The notes: generated by a model not told the origin, from the letters alone. A DNA stretch of 64,000 bases from Rhyzopertha dominica (GCA_025024175.1 QCXZ01000001.1:6448001-6512000); one strand, 5' to 3'. Counted from the stretch's first letter, positions 23,374-35,800 are shown. Translations and numbers: made by a program.

Positions 23374-24833
23374 GTTTGTGGCTTTTGCCACGTGAATACT
23401 TTAAAAAGAATCTCGAAGATTCCAAATTTGGGCTGTACGAAGAATGTAGTTCCTAAAACCGAAAATGAGAAAATGGCTTATAAGTCAAAAAAGTGGTACA
23501 ATCTGGGATTTTAAACAGACAAACATACGATACACAACGGCCGACCAGACAGGTTCTGGAAACATTTTGTACCTGCACTTTGCATTAAACGAATAATAAT
23601 ATTTTAATAACTATAATCGATATGTTTACACAATCTACTTAATTAAATTTTATACATAATTACAACTCATCTGCGGAGTCTGAAGAATAATCATTAACGT
23701 TAATAATAATTCTTTGATTTCAACAAAGATTCCGTCAAGATATTTTCTAACTTCGAATGTGAATTTCATGCACATTAATTTTTACTAAATTGTCAAGACT
23801 AAAGAATATTGATCTAGTACAGTAAATGAAGCGAGAAATGATTATGCAAGTGGAAAAATTAGTCCACACGAATGTCGTTTTATATGTTAAAAAATAAGCT
23901 GAGGTTAATATACTTTTTAGCACAAAAGCAAAATATTTTGCCCANAAAAGATATTTATTTTTGTTTGTTTTCCATCCATAATAATAATTATTCTTTTTAA
24001 TATAATAGGTTTTGGCCTTTTAATAGGAATAAAGCTCCTTTTATCTTATGCCAAATAGAGAACAGTAAACCATATGAAAAATACTTACAACAGAAATGGA
24101 ATTATCCTAAGCTGAACAGCAGTTTTGAATTGGTATATATAACACTTATAATTGTAGGTAATTTCAAATATAATTATAAATAATGACAAATATCTTCCAA
24201 AATTAAAAAACTGACTGCCAAAATATGAAAGTTGTGATCAGGAAAATGGTTTAAAATGGAGGAGATAGGTATAAATTTTGAAAAGATTATGAATATCACT
24301 TCTTTTATTAATACTATGAATTTGTCTATTAATATGGGCCATTTCTCTATTTATAGTTGTTTAATAAAATACTATAGGCCCAGAAGAAGGAGAAAAGGGA
24401 TCTCCGAAAGCTTTGCAAAAGATAAAAGGAGTTTTATTCCTATTATAAGGCGGAAAACGAAAAATATCTACACTCAACGGTCAATAACTGTACAATTCTT
24501 TATTACAATAATATTCAATTTTGTTGGCAAACTGAATAAACTATTTGGATCCATCTTCATACCTCGCAAATCCCTATAACATTTTTAAAAATGAGTTATA
24601 TCTTTGCCTGCATCAAATCCAACCAATAGTTCCAAGTAAATAAATTAGAATTTTTTTTGTCTGTGGTTGTAAATAGACGACGTTCACCAGACTAGAGGGG
24701 ATAGGGTTGATAAAAAACACCTACATAAATTAAAGAGAAAGTCGAAACCCTTTAGTATTCACACAAATTTTCATAGAAAGTAGCAAAATGTGGCGTCCGT
24801 GCATGGAAATGTGAATGTGGAGATTTCCTTGTT
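23374..24833. other. Gene-free AT-rich stretch
   Basis: No supported gene. A 107-codon frame at 24256-24579 is low-complexity and unrecognised. It contains two short segments that look like inverse partners (TTTTGGCCTTTTAATAGGAA near 24009 and AAAGGAGTTTTATTCCTATT near 24424), weakly suggesting an old inverted-repeat element. Confidence 0.35.
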
Positions 24834-25624
24834 ACTTCCACATCCAACGGATGGGAAGTATCGTATCGCGAAAAAAAATTTCAAAAACTTTTATTTGCTC
24901 ATTCGCTTTAAAATGGTCGAAACCGCAAAAAAACAAAATTTGAGCAAAAAAACATTTCTTGTCTGTGTGTCTGTGGTATTTGTGGACACGATAACTTTCG
25001 AAAGACTTAATATATGAACTTGAAATTTGGCAAACGTATAAATCTCAACTACCCAAAGCGACCTATTGTTTGTGGGGTAAGTAGGGTATCGGTAAGGGGG
25101 CGAAATTGGGGGCTAAATACCCTTTTTGCAAATTTTTTTTTTCGTTTTAGTACGTGATTAGTAGTATAACTGCGAGTATTATTCGTTCTTATAAATTTTC
25201 GGTGCAGCAAACTGTTTAAAAAGATATTAGCAAAAAAGCGTCACTTAAAGAAAACGGTTTTTCCTAAATATCTCCGAATATATTTAATATATTCAAAAAA
25301 TGAAAATACCATCAAATAGGAAATAAAAATTCTCACAAAAAGTGTCGTAAAAAAATTTATCCAAAATTTTGACATTTTCGAAATATTTCCAAAAAACCTA
25401 TTTTGTACCCTGCTCGTTCGATTTTTTTTATATTTTGGTATTATATAGAAAATCAAATTTCTGATCAGAAAGCACTCTTGTAATTTTTTTGTTAAGTTAA
25501 TAATTTTCGAGTTATTTGGAAAAACCCGATTTTAAAATTTATATATTTTTATTATATTTTTTTATATATTTATTATTTTTTTATATATTTGATGTGGAAG
25601 TATTGATTCAATTTGCAGCGGTTT
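24834..25624 (-). mobile_element. Helentron-like non-autonomous element, copy C
   Basis: The hairpin end is at the left (ACTTCCACATCCAACGGATG) and the GCAGCGGTTTATTT end at the right. Length is about 790 bp. The 73 bp beyond the right end (25625-25697) are the inverse complement of the 73 bp preceding copy A, so A and C share more than the usual element. Confidence 0.72.
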
Positions 25625-25697
25625 ATTTAATAAACATTTTTTGGGACTAAGCCTTTTTAGTTTATTTGATTACAGCATTTTTTCAGTTATCTATTTA

Positions 25698-26945
25698 TTG
25701 CACGGACTCAAAATTTCCGACCCACAGGCAACGCCGCGTACGTGTCCTCCTCTTTCCTTTTTTTTGAGTAGCCGCGCGGGTCGTTACCCCCTGAATTAAT
25801 AATTAATCACACGGGGTCCGCTACTAGGGCCCCGGGGCATTCTTAAAACATCCAGTCTCACCGTCCACATGGGCTGATCGCGATATCGCCGAACCTGCAG
25901 CAACGTACAGACGTGTCCGTGGAGAACAGTTGCACATTGGCGGCCGTAGATAGGTGGGCGACGCACCGCATCCTGGATGTGAAGATAACCGAGTGTGCGA
26001 TAGGTCGTTGGATTGTTACGAGAAAGTGACTGTGATCTGAGGTTTTGAGATGCTAGTTTTCGAGGTGAGTGCTTATTTTTTCATGGTGTACAAAAATCTT
26101 TGGATTTTTCATGTCAAACTTTGTTGTATTTTCCTCACTCTTAAGATTCAGCTGGAAAATTTTTTAAACATAAACGTTAAGTTTGGAGAAATGGTCTAGT
26201 CGTGTGCAGTGTTAAAAGTCCCGATTTTACAATTTTGAATTTTTATTTGTGGGGACGTTTAGAGCACAAATTGCGTATAGGGATAACCTGTCTTATAAGG
26301 ATGAAGAAATAGAAAAATCGAATAAGGGACGCCGTGTTACCATTGTTCACCGAAGAAATTCAGATGAGCTCCGTTTTGAATTGATTGTTATTGTTAAAAG
26401 TTACTTTGTATTTTTTATATTAAAGTTGTTTTCCATAAACATTTATCGAAAAGTGTCATTATCAAAACGTAACACCACCAATGGGTGTCGGGATATAAAA
26501 AGCAGATGAAAATTTATTACTAAGTCCAAAATGAACACAGCCATAAAAATGTATGCACTTTCAGGACAAGAAAAAAATGTTTTTCTTATAGTAAATTCAA
26601 TTCGGGTACATAGTACCTATCTGTAACAAAGCAGCTATGAAACTGGCGTTTCACCATTTGCACGTGGACAACAAATACTGATAAATGTGATTTGAAATAA
26701 ACATATTACCAATTTTACTTTTCCTGGTTAAAAAATAATGAGTACTAATGTAGACAATGTAAGGCGCGTTGAAAAAAATGAAGATGCTTACTTATGGTAT
26801 AATAAATTCTGCTTTACTCATAGGTTCCCATAAGTATCTCCAAAATAACATTTAATAAGATTGCAGAAATCATAATCAATATTGTAAAACCTGTCAGTAT
26901 CTTAAAAGCAATACTAAAATAATTATCACAGTATAATATATCCAA
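25698..26945 (+). other. GC-rich island with candidate first exon
   Basis: From about 25725 to 26064 base composition shifts to GC- and CpG-rich, unlike its AT-rich surroundings. It ends in ATGCTAGTTTTCGAG followed by GTGAGTGC, a good splice donor at 26065, with an ATG at 26050 that would encode only five residues before the donor. This looks like a promoter and first exon of a plus-strand gene, and the DYRK gene downstream is the obvious candidate. The link is inference only. The rest, to 26945, is AT-rich without a gene. Confidence 0.35.
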
Positions 26946-27814
26946 AAACCGCTGCAAATTGAATCAATACTTCCACATCCAATTGACAAAATGACATTTT
27001 TGTTTTTATTTCTTATACTATACGATTAAAAATCAGATTTTGAGCATTTTGTCTCTCTACACATTTTTTCTAAGACAAAGTCCTCGTGATAGCAAAAAAA
27101 TATAAATTTTAAAATCGGTTCTTTCCAAATAACTCGAAAATTATTAACTTAACAAAAAAATTACAAGAGTGCTTTCTGATCAGAAATTTGATTTTCTATA
27201 TAATACCAAAATTTAAAAAAAAATCGTACGAGCAGGGACCAAAATAGGTTTTTTGGAAATATTTCGAAAATGTCAAAATTGAGAATAAATTTTCTAAGAA
27301 ATTTTTTGTGAGAAATTTTATTTCCTATCTGATGGCATTTTCATTTTTAGAATATATTAAGTATATTCGGAGATATTTAGAAAAAACTGTTTTCTTTAAG
27401 TGACGCTTTTTTGCTAATATCTTCTAAACAGTTTTCTGCACCGAAAATTTATAAGAGCGAATAATTCTCGCAGTTATACTACTAATCACATACTAAAACT
27501 AAAAAAATATAAAAATTTGCAAAAAGGGTAGTTACNCCCCAATTTTGCCCCCTTCCCGATACCGTACTTACCCCACAAACAATAGGTCGCTTTGGGTAGT
27601 TGAGATTTATACGTGTACCAAAATTCAAGTTCATATATTAAGTCTTTCGAAAGTTATCGTGTATACAAACAAAACCACAGACACACAGATAAGAAATTTT
27701 TTTGCTCAAATTGTGTTTTTTGCGTTTTCGACCATTTTAAAGCGAATGAGCAAATACAAATTTTTGAAAATTTTTTTCGCGATACANTACTTCCCATCCG
27801 TTGGATGTGGAAGT
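26946..27814 (+). mobile_element. Helentron-like non-autonomous element, copy D
   Basis: It runs from AAACCGCTGCAAATTGAATC to the terminal hairpin ending GGATGTGGAAGT, about 869 bp and the longest copy. Two ambiguous bases (27537 and 27787) fall inside it. No target duplication is apparent, as expected for helitron-type insertion. Confidence 0.75.
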
Positions 27815-28226
27815 AATTTAGATATCTTCATCACAATTCCTGGAATTTGGAAAGTTTTTACTTATTCATAATTTTTCGCGAGTACTTTGATAGTCTTTTT
27901 TATTATACTTAGCATGTAATGGGTACATAACTGACTTCAATTTAAAGATGATGATAGACATTATTATCAGTTACCCGAAAACACTTTTTTGTTATAATTT
28001 TTTTGAATTTTTGATAATCTGACTTAACTGTCTAAAGAACCATTCAAAATAAACAAAAATGGTACTCTTTTCTCATATGTCTAAAGTGTACCGCTTCGTC
28101 AGAAAATGAGAACAAAAATTTATAGTATCATGAAACAAATGCTTGTTCACTTTGTTATTTGTCACATTTAGAAATCGAGTTTCTATGGCAATTTGTTTTT
28201 CTTTGAAGTATTTCTGTATCTTGACT
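27815..28226. other. Gene-free stretch before the palindromes
   Basis: AT-rich with no supported feature. Confidence 0.4.
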
Positions 28227-28519
28227 ATTATATTACGGCATCTCGCTCGAAGAGATCACTATTATTTCACTAGTAGTACCGCTACTAGTGAAATAATAGT
28301 GATCTCTTCGAGCGAGATGCCTAATATAATTACGATCGAACTTCACAAGTAAGTTCGTTTGATCGTAGAATTATATTACGGCATCTCGCTCTCGAGATCA
28401 CTATTATTTCACTAGTAGCGGTACTACTAGTGAAATAATAGTGATCTCTTCGAGCGAGATGCCTAATATAATTACGATCGAACTTCACAGGTAAGTTCGT
28501 TTGATCGTAGAATTATATA
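28227..28519. repeat. Tandem pair of long palindromes with inverted loops
   Basis: Palindrome 1 (28237-28321) has two perfect 40-bp arms around a 5-base loop TACCG. Palindrome 2 (28380-28463) has the same arms with one small indel and the loop CGGTA, the exact inverse complement of the first loop. The tandem period is 143 bp. The spacer between them (TAATATAATTACGATCGAAC ... GATCGTAGAATTATATTA) is itself an imperfect palindrome and recurs after the second unit. No coding capacity. Such DNA can extrude as cruciforms. Confidence 0.9.
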
Positions 28520-28554
28520 CTTCGGAAACTTTATTTTTAACTTTGAAAACCATG

Positions 28555-28775
28555 AATGGTTTTAAGAACAGTGAGCCAGCTGAAACATACTTCATTTATG
28601 GATTGTGTAATGGAAGGGCGTTAAATGCCCAGAGGAAAAATCAACACCGGCGTCCAAACAGAAGGCAGCTAGGAAGATACAAATTTTCTACAGTACATAG
28701 AAATTTTAATAGAGGCATGGTCTTTTAAAAGGCTACGTTCTCAAGGAAGACCACAGACAAACTTTAATTTATTTA
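28555..28775 (+). pseudogene. DUF4817-type N-terminal fragment of a DDE transposon
   Basis: A frame reads AETYFIYGLCNGRALNAQR, then RRPNRRQLGRYKF and VHRNF. This is the pattern of the DUF4817 helix-turn-helix found at the start of many insect mariner/Tc1-like proteins (YG-C-GNA-A ... P-R ... F ... VH-N). A stop and frameshift follow, and no catalytic part is seen. A related fragment lies inverted at 36.4-36.7 kb, sharing the ACCACAGACAAACTTTAATT tail. Confidence 0.6.
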
Positions 28776-28782
28776 TTTATTT

Positions 28783-29985
28783 ATGCCCAAGAGGTCCACT
28801 GTGACCAACTTGGCCTGCTTCATGCAATTTGTTTCTGAAGTACTTATCTCTCAAGGTCAAGTTGACGTCATATTTACTGATTTTCGAAAGGCGTTTGATC
28901 GAATCGATCATTTCATTCTCGTAGCTAAATTGGAAGGGTTTGGTTACACTCCTGCACTTATCCAACTGATTAAATCATATCTTATTGGGAGACAAAATAG
29001 GGTTCGCTATGCTAACTTTGTCTCTAACCCATTTTGGACAAACTCCGGTGTTCCTCAATGATCCAATTTAGGTCCCCCTTTATTTCTTCTATTTATCAAC
29101 GACCTACCAGACTCATTAAATTGTTATAAATTATTGTTTGCAGACGACCTTAAATTATTCACTAACATTTCTTCTTCAGACAACTGTTGATCCTTCAAAA
29201 CAACTTAAATTCTTTAACAACCTGGTGTGATCTGAATAGATTAGATTTAAATATTCCAAAATGCAATGTGCTTTCGCTCACTCGTAGACATAATATATTA
29301 CTTTGTCAGTATCAAATCAATAATGAAGTCCTAAATAGAATCAATAAGATTAAAGATCTCGGGGTCGTGTTTGATCAAAAGTTTACGTTTAACAACCATA
29401 TCTTAGATATAATTGCAAAATCATACAATTCTTATGGTTTCATTTATAGAAATTGTAAGGATTCACTAATTTACGCACTTTACAATTATTATATTGTTCT
29501 CTTATACATACTAGGCTAGAATACGCGGCGTTAATATGGTTTTCTATTTATAGGTGTTATATAGATCAACTCGAATAGGTACAAAGAAAGTTTCTAAAAT
29601 TTTTGTTATTTTTAACCGATGGTTTTTATCCGCCGAGAGGTAGTCATCACCAAATTCTTTTAAGCAGGTTTAATTTTGCTTCACTGAAAGCTCGCCGTAC
29701 TTGTATTATTATCGCATTTCTTTATAATCTAGTTAATCATAATTTAGACTGTAGTTGGTTGCTTGAGAAGATTAACTATGCTGTGCCCCGAGTCAGTTCT
29801 CGTCAGAACCTAAGCTTTTCCTATTTCACTGGTCGATCGAATGTGTTTCTAGGATCGCCAATAGTGCTTATGTGCCGCCATTTTAACTTTACTTGTAGTT
29901 CTTGCGATATACACTATAACTCTAAATCGTTTATTTTAAACCACATTGTTAAATATGTTAATTCTTAGTACGTTTTCAGATACCC
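28783..29985 (+). pseudogene. Jockey-type LINE reverse transcriptase, degenerate
   Basis: Plus-strand pieces read QVDVIFTDFRKAFDRIDH (palm, first Asp), SNPFWTNSGVPQ, then an in-frame stop where S-LGP is expected, FLLFINDLPDSL, LLFADDLKLF (catalytic Asp pair), LNSLTTWCDLNRLDLNIPKC, KIKDLGVVFDQKFTFNNHI and a tail near 29968. This is the domain order of Jockey-clade ORF2 ends. At least two stops and two frameshifts break it. It is 5'-truncated and has no endonuclease. Confidence 0.85.
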
Positions 29986-31581
29986 TGTATATATGTTTAT
30001 TCTGTTAGGTTAAGGTATTATTAATATTCCAATACGTATTTATTTAGTTTATTTTGTCGTCATAAAAATGTGTTACACTTCATGTTATTTTTCTAACTGT
30101 AATTTTCCTGTTACTGGGTGCTAAACCTGTAGGAAAATAATGTTTTAAATCATAACCTACAGCAAGCCTGAGAACAATAATCACGATACAGAAATACTTC
30201 AAAAAATCAACAAAGAAGCTTGTTTCTAAGTGACAGATACCAAAGTGATGATTACATTATTTTTTTCTATTTTGTATGGTTCTAGCTGCTAATAACAACG
30301 TTAACATTGGTCGAAAAACTAAACACATATTTCTAACGATTTTTGCTATTTTGTTGTACAAGGAGTCCCGTTATCTTTGCAGGACACCTCACTTAATGTT
30401 GGTTTTATGGAGACGGTGTTTTTTTGAAAACCTAAAAATTTTCTACGATAATAATTCCCTTCTTGTTCCACTGGAAGATTAGTCGTCAATCTTCAAAAAA
30501 TAGCTCGAAGCACTACCACTAAAGGTTCAAAAATCTTGCAAGTCAAATACGTTAGCCCTCAAATCTCTAGTATGCCTATACTACTGAGTCACATTGTTCC
30601 TCCTCATAAACTATATTATTCATGACAATAATGTGTAAAGTAGGTAGTCCAAGTAATACATTTTAAATCATGAGAATTCAACGAATGCAGCATATGACAT
30701 TTACTTTACCCGCAATCATCACATCACCATCCGCGTTCTAATTAGCCTAACCATTTCCTCGTAGGATTACCAAGATGAATCTAACCGATAACCACAAATT
30801 TTTTTCATTAAATGCCTGATTCACAATCAATGATTCACAAAATACACCTGACGTAAGCAACTTTCAACTTTTCGCTGACGTACAAGGGAAATTATTGTTC
30901 GAAACGAAAGGCTATTAACATAAGCATGATGAAGGCTGTAATACGAATTATATATCAGCTACATAATATGGGTTTGTAAAGCCATAAATTTCCTGCTTCG
31001 CCATGTATGAAGACGAGTTACTTTCGTTAACAACAGTTTCACTTTTATAATTTTCAATTTTGCACATACACATAGGTAAATAAATTCAAGGTATTAAATC
31101 AGAAGACCATACTAGATCAGCCTTGAACTGACACTATCACAATACTTGGCAAATTACGTAAAAAGTGGAATTCTGTTATCAAGTTCGATTGCAAGATATC
31201 CAATTTCGACATTGCGATTACAATGATCAATTTCTAGGATTCGCCAACCATTGAATTCACTGTGGCAATATCTTAGCGTAATAATTGGCCAAAAGTGTTC
31301 ACGCTTTCATTGTTTCGGACAAGGTCAAATTGCCTTAGATTACATCAATCGTAATTATGATTTCACTATCTTTTATAAGTGTGATATATACGAAATGCAG
31401 GTTTGTTTGTTTATTTTTTATCATAACGATATCTGGTGGAATAACAGTATAAGTCTGTCCCAATAATCTTTATAAATAAGTAATATACCATCTGAAATAA
31501 AAGGAAAACTTAAAGAATACATTCTGATATTAATTATAGTTATTAACTTCAATTAAAAGCGTTGATGACGTTTTACTAGAC
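29986..31581. other. Gene-free AT-rich stretch
   Basis: LINE 3' flank followed by AT-rich sequence. No gene or repeat is supported. Confidence 0.4.
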
Positions 31582-31595
31582 AATATCTTGTGTTA

Positions 31596-31829
31596 GTAAG
31601 AATTTAGGATGGCAATGCCATCTGTCAGCATTACACTGGCATGATGGCAAAGCCACCTAGCTGCCATAACGGGTACTACTTCCTAAAGGAAGTGACCTGT
31701 AGCCTGACAAATTGGCATGCAACTACATACTTCAACCAACTAAACTGTAATGATGAGCTGTAATGACAGCGAAATAGATCTATCTGCAGTTGGTTGAGGT
31801 GTGGACAGCACAGCATAGACATGCATTTT
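31596..31829 (+). repeat. SINE-like repeat, copy 3, with 14-bp target duplication
   Basis: A 234-bp unit from GTAAGAATTTAGGATGGCAA to GACATGCATTTT is flanked by perfect direct repeats AATATCTTGTGTTA (31582-31595 and 31830-31843). The length of the duplication points to LINE-style target-primed insertion. No poly(A) tail is seen. No clear Pol III A/B boxes were identified, so SINE is a working label. It is the best-bounded copy of the family at 1701 and 2053. Confidence 0.8.
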
Positions 31830-31843
31830 AATATCTTGTGTTA

Positions 31844-32328
31844 TTAAACTTGGAACAAAAGCCAATGAAAATATGATAGTAATGACTAAATACACTGACT
31901 ATTGTATCAGGGGTACAGTTTTGCATTATTAAGTTGAATATTGATTAATAGATGATGTTTTTTATCATCACAAGATGGGGCATTGAAATCACTCAAAAAT
32001 TTTTAACAGGAACTCTAGGTTTTCAAAAAAGTCTACATATAAGCAACAAGATATATCCGGCGTAATATAAATGACATGACATAAAAATGATCATAGATAA
32101 AGAAAAAAAACAATGGATACGTCAACACTCTTTTGTTTTTACAGAGTTCTTGTCTGCTAATAACATACAACCACCTCCTGTAGTATGAATGGTTTCAAAA
32201 TTACAATCACACCAAGTTATGTTAATGTCATTTGACAACCAAGTTCCGAACAGAAAATTTTATCATAATCAGAAAGTCATTATAAAATGACATAATTTTG
32301 GAGGTAAGAAATCGAACATTTTGATAAA
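31844..32328. other. Gene-free stretch
   Basis: AT-rich spacer between the SINE-like repeat and Helentron-like copy E. Nothing is supported. Confidence 0.4.
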
Positions 32329-33178
32329 AAAACCGCTGCAGATTGAATCAATACTTCCACATCCAATTGTCAAAATTACATTTACATTTTTATTTCTTAT
32401 ACTATACGATTACACATTTTTTCTAAGACAAACAGTCCTCGTGATATTAGCAAAAATATATAAATTTTTAAAATTGGTTTTTCCAAATAACTCGAAAATT
32501 AATAACTTAACAAAAAAATTACAAGAGTGCTTTCTGATCAGAAATTTAATTTCCTATATAATACCAAAATTTAAAAAAAATCGTACGAGCATGGTCCAAA
32601 ATAGGTTTTTTGTAAATATTTCGAAAATGTTAAAATTTTGGATAAATTTTTTCTAAGACACTTTTTGTGAGAAATTTTATTTCCTATCTGACGATATATC
32701 ATTTTTTGAATATATTAAATATATTCGGAGATTTTTAGTAAAAACAGTTTTCTTTAAGTTACGCTTTTTTGCTATCTTCAAAACAGTTATGTTAATGTCA
32801 ATTGCTGTAATTGCTGCACCGAAAATTTATAAGAACGAATAATACTCGCAGTTATACTACTAATCACATACTAAAACGAAAAAAAAATTTGCAAAAACGG
32901 TAGTTACCTCCCAATTTCGCCCCCTTCCCGATACCCTACTTACCCCACAAACAATAGGTCGCTTTGGGTAGTTAAGATTTATACGTTTGTGCCAAATTTC
33001 AAGTTCATGTATTAAGTCTTTCGAAAGTTATCGTGTCCACAAACAAAACCAGACACACAGACAAGAAATTTGTTTTTGCTCAAATTTTGTTTTTTTTGCG
33101 TTTTCGACTATTCTAAAGCGAAATTTTTGAAAAATTTTTTTCGCGATACAATACTTCCCATCCGTTGGATGTGGAAGT
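32329..33178 (+). mobile_element. Helentron-like non-autonomous element, copy E
   Basis: It runs from AAACCGCTGCAGATTGAATC to the terminal hairpin CATCC GTT GGATG with GGAAGT at the end. Length is about 850 bp. It contains the family blocks CTGATCAGAAA and CCCAAAGCGACC in inverse order as expected for the plus orientation. Confidence 0.75.
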
Positions 33179-33900
33179 AAAATAGAAGATGTTATAATAA
33201 TATTACGGCAGAATTATATCAAGTATCACCCCGGACAATCAGAAAAACACCGGCCGAATCTGTTTATCGCAGATCTAATCAGATTTCGATTGTTGGCCTT
33301 CAATTTCCCCATAGTCGTTCGACGGCAGAAAGGCGGTCCCGATTCAAAACTCTCTTTTCAATTCTCGGATTTGCTCTCATCGCCAAAGGAGAAAAGAAGA
33401 CGTCAATCGTCACGAATCGCTTTCGATGCCAAACCCAGCGACGTTTCACCACTTCATCTCGTGGCAACACTTTCGCCATCATGAGGAGATCTAGGACCAA
33501 AAGTGTCCTTCTTGCAGTGAAAGTAGCACGAGCAATGTTCACACATTTCGGACCTCTGCGCCTTTATCATCGCGAAAGCAGATTCGCCACAATCGATTAG
33601 AATGCAGAGTGCATTCGGTCTGAAAGAAAACATAACGAGACCGACGGTGACATTCCCGGTAGCGCCATGCCGTATGACGACTAATTTTGGGTTTTTACCA
33701 GACGGCGAGGGCTAAATTTAGTTCGTGGGGGCTAATAGTCGACGTTATGCGGTTTAATTTCCTTGATGGGGTTGGCGAAAGTGAAAAAGTTTGAATGCAG
33801 GTTGGCCTAAAGGGTCTAGTGCATAAATATGGCAGCTTCTACACTCCTAAAAAGATATGGGATTAACAACCCTAAAATATATTTCTTTATCCTTTTTTAG
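33179..33900. other. GC-rich island, unassigned
   Basis: From about 33240 to 33680 the sequence is CpG-rich compared with its neighbours. Overlapping frames exist on both strands (33290-33484 plus, 33300-33542 minus), neither recognisable. It may be a promoter or non-coding first exon of a host gene such as the downstream kinase. No convincing splice donor was fixed. Confidence 0.3.
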
Positions 33901-33929
33901 TTTAGTTAATTCAAACAGGATCTGAAGAA

Positions 33930-35330
33930 GTAGAACCTGATGATCGAGGGGGAAATCACCCACCCAAAATTGTACAAACTCATCCATTTTCTCAGACACA
34001 TCCACATACATCCATGGACAAAGGTGTACATCCATCCACATCCATATATATCCACCCACATCCATTACACCTCCTACAAAATTAAGACTTATTCAAGCTA
34101 ATCCACACTTATTTAGACAGAGAACCCCAAGAATTACTTTTTACACATCCTGAGTTTCACAGACTTTACGGACTCCCTCTTTACTACTTTTTGCACATGT
34201 AAAATAATAATAGATCATAGACAAAGGAAATACACAAACATTTTTTACAAAATATATGTCTAAGTATGCCAAAAAAAGAAATCCTAAACGTACATAACAT
34301 TAATAAAAATGTAAAGAAAAAGAATGTTTCAATAGTTCAAAAGAACTTTATCTTCGAAGAATATATATCTAAAAAATACTCTATTTCGGTTCTCAGAAGA
34401 TTTATATTTTTTTACATTTTGCTTATCTGCCCTTTACAGACAAAAAGGTTGCGAACTTTGTGAAATTACTGGAACATATATTTATTTCTTTGCTGTAATT
34501 TTCCGAACTACATTTCTTCGATTTAAATTTCCAACCCAGATACCATCGGTCACCAAACTAGACTGTGGTAGTTTTCAAGCATAATACTAACACTATTATT
34601 TTTATCTTCATCCAATGACAAATTTTCGGTATTTTTGTCTTCTGCATAAGACAATTCCTTCTTTATCTTCACTTGTTTACAAACTAGTTTCAAATTCGAG
34701 AGTATTTTCTCTCACAACAGCTTTACTGATCCTTCCAAGTTGTTTGAATGAATTAAGATTATTTCATTNTACAAGTTTCTAGGTACAACGATCTGAGAAT
34801 CATTTGTTTTTTTTTCAGGAATAGTGCGCACGTATCTTTTTATTTCAACACTTTTGTCTTTAGGGAGAGTAAAAAAATCAATAAGTTCATAAAATTTGTC
34901 CAAGCATTCCAGACCTTTGTTGTAACTGTTGCTGTTTTAAGTGAATACTGTCAATGTTTTCTTTTTCCTTTAATATATTTGAAAGAATGTACATACGCTC
35001 TCCATTAAAGTACTATTTTTATTTGGCACCCTGTAACTTATACTAAAAATACACCCATACATGGTCATTAGAAATTTGAGTAATTTTTACACGGTTCAGT
35101 CTGTAACTGTTTCAATTTTCATTAAAAAGCCACTAAACGTAAAATGCGAAGTGAAACGCGTGGTTTTAGGTCAGGTTTTACCAGTTGAGAGTGGGCTATG
35201 CACATGCGCGCATGCCCAAATTTACAATCACATCCATCCACATCCACTCAACAGATCCAAACACATCCAGGCCGCATCCGAGCAGTTGTACAGACACATC
35301 CACGGTGATTACCCCCTCGCTGATGATACA
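33930..35330. repeat. CATCCA-rich tracts bracketed by an inverted GAGGGGG motif
   Basis: At 33985-34070 and 35222-35305 the plus strand is rich in irregular ACATCCA units. The outer sides are inverse complements: GATCGAGGGGGAAATCACC at about 33937 and GGTGATTACCCCCTCGCTGA at about 35304, each with TTGTACA nearby. The two may be the ends of a 1.4 kb element. No gene is recognised between them. Confidence 0.4.
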
Positions 35331-35559
35331 CAGTGGAGTAAAACAAGAAATGAGCTGCATAATCCATAAGGAGCACATAAAATGGTGGGACAGAAAGATT
35401 ACTAAAGTTATAAATGAGAATAGAGAAAAATGAAAGGATAACAATAGTGGTTGTGTATGGACCGAGTTAAGATGAAACAACACATAATAAAACTCGGTTT
35501 TGGGAACAACTCTAAGAGATTACTGAAAATAGTAGAGGGAAACAAATGGCTGATTAGTT

Positions 35560-35800
35560 AGGCAGAGAAAAACGAATCTGTTTAGCACTCTTGAACTTGG
35601 AGAAAGCATTTGATAACATCCTTGGAAAAGTGGTCTGGGAAAGTATGAAGAAAAGAGGTATAAATAACAAGCTCAGAAAAAGCAGAGTGTTTTTACAGTA
35701 ACAAAAAATTACGTCAGAACAAGTAACATGGAATCACGGGATTTACAAATAGTGGATGGATTAAGGCAAGGGGTTTCATGGGTTGGTACTGATCTCCGGG
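35560..35800 (+). pseudogene. RTE-type LINE reverse transcriptase fragment
   Basis: The plus strand reads LEKAFDNILGKVVWESMKKR followed after a break by VRTSNMESRDLQIVDGLRQG, matching the palm segment of RTE-like reverse transcriptases (LEKAFDR-P ... W ... GLRQG). Frames are broken and the FADD segment is missing. Confidence 0.6.

Noticed and set aside
33985..35305. CATCCA tracts as telomeric repeats or a CRISPR array
   Set aside because: Units are irregular in length and spacing, without the regular repeat-spacer pattern of CRISPR, and the insect telomere unit TTAGG is not present.
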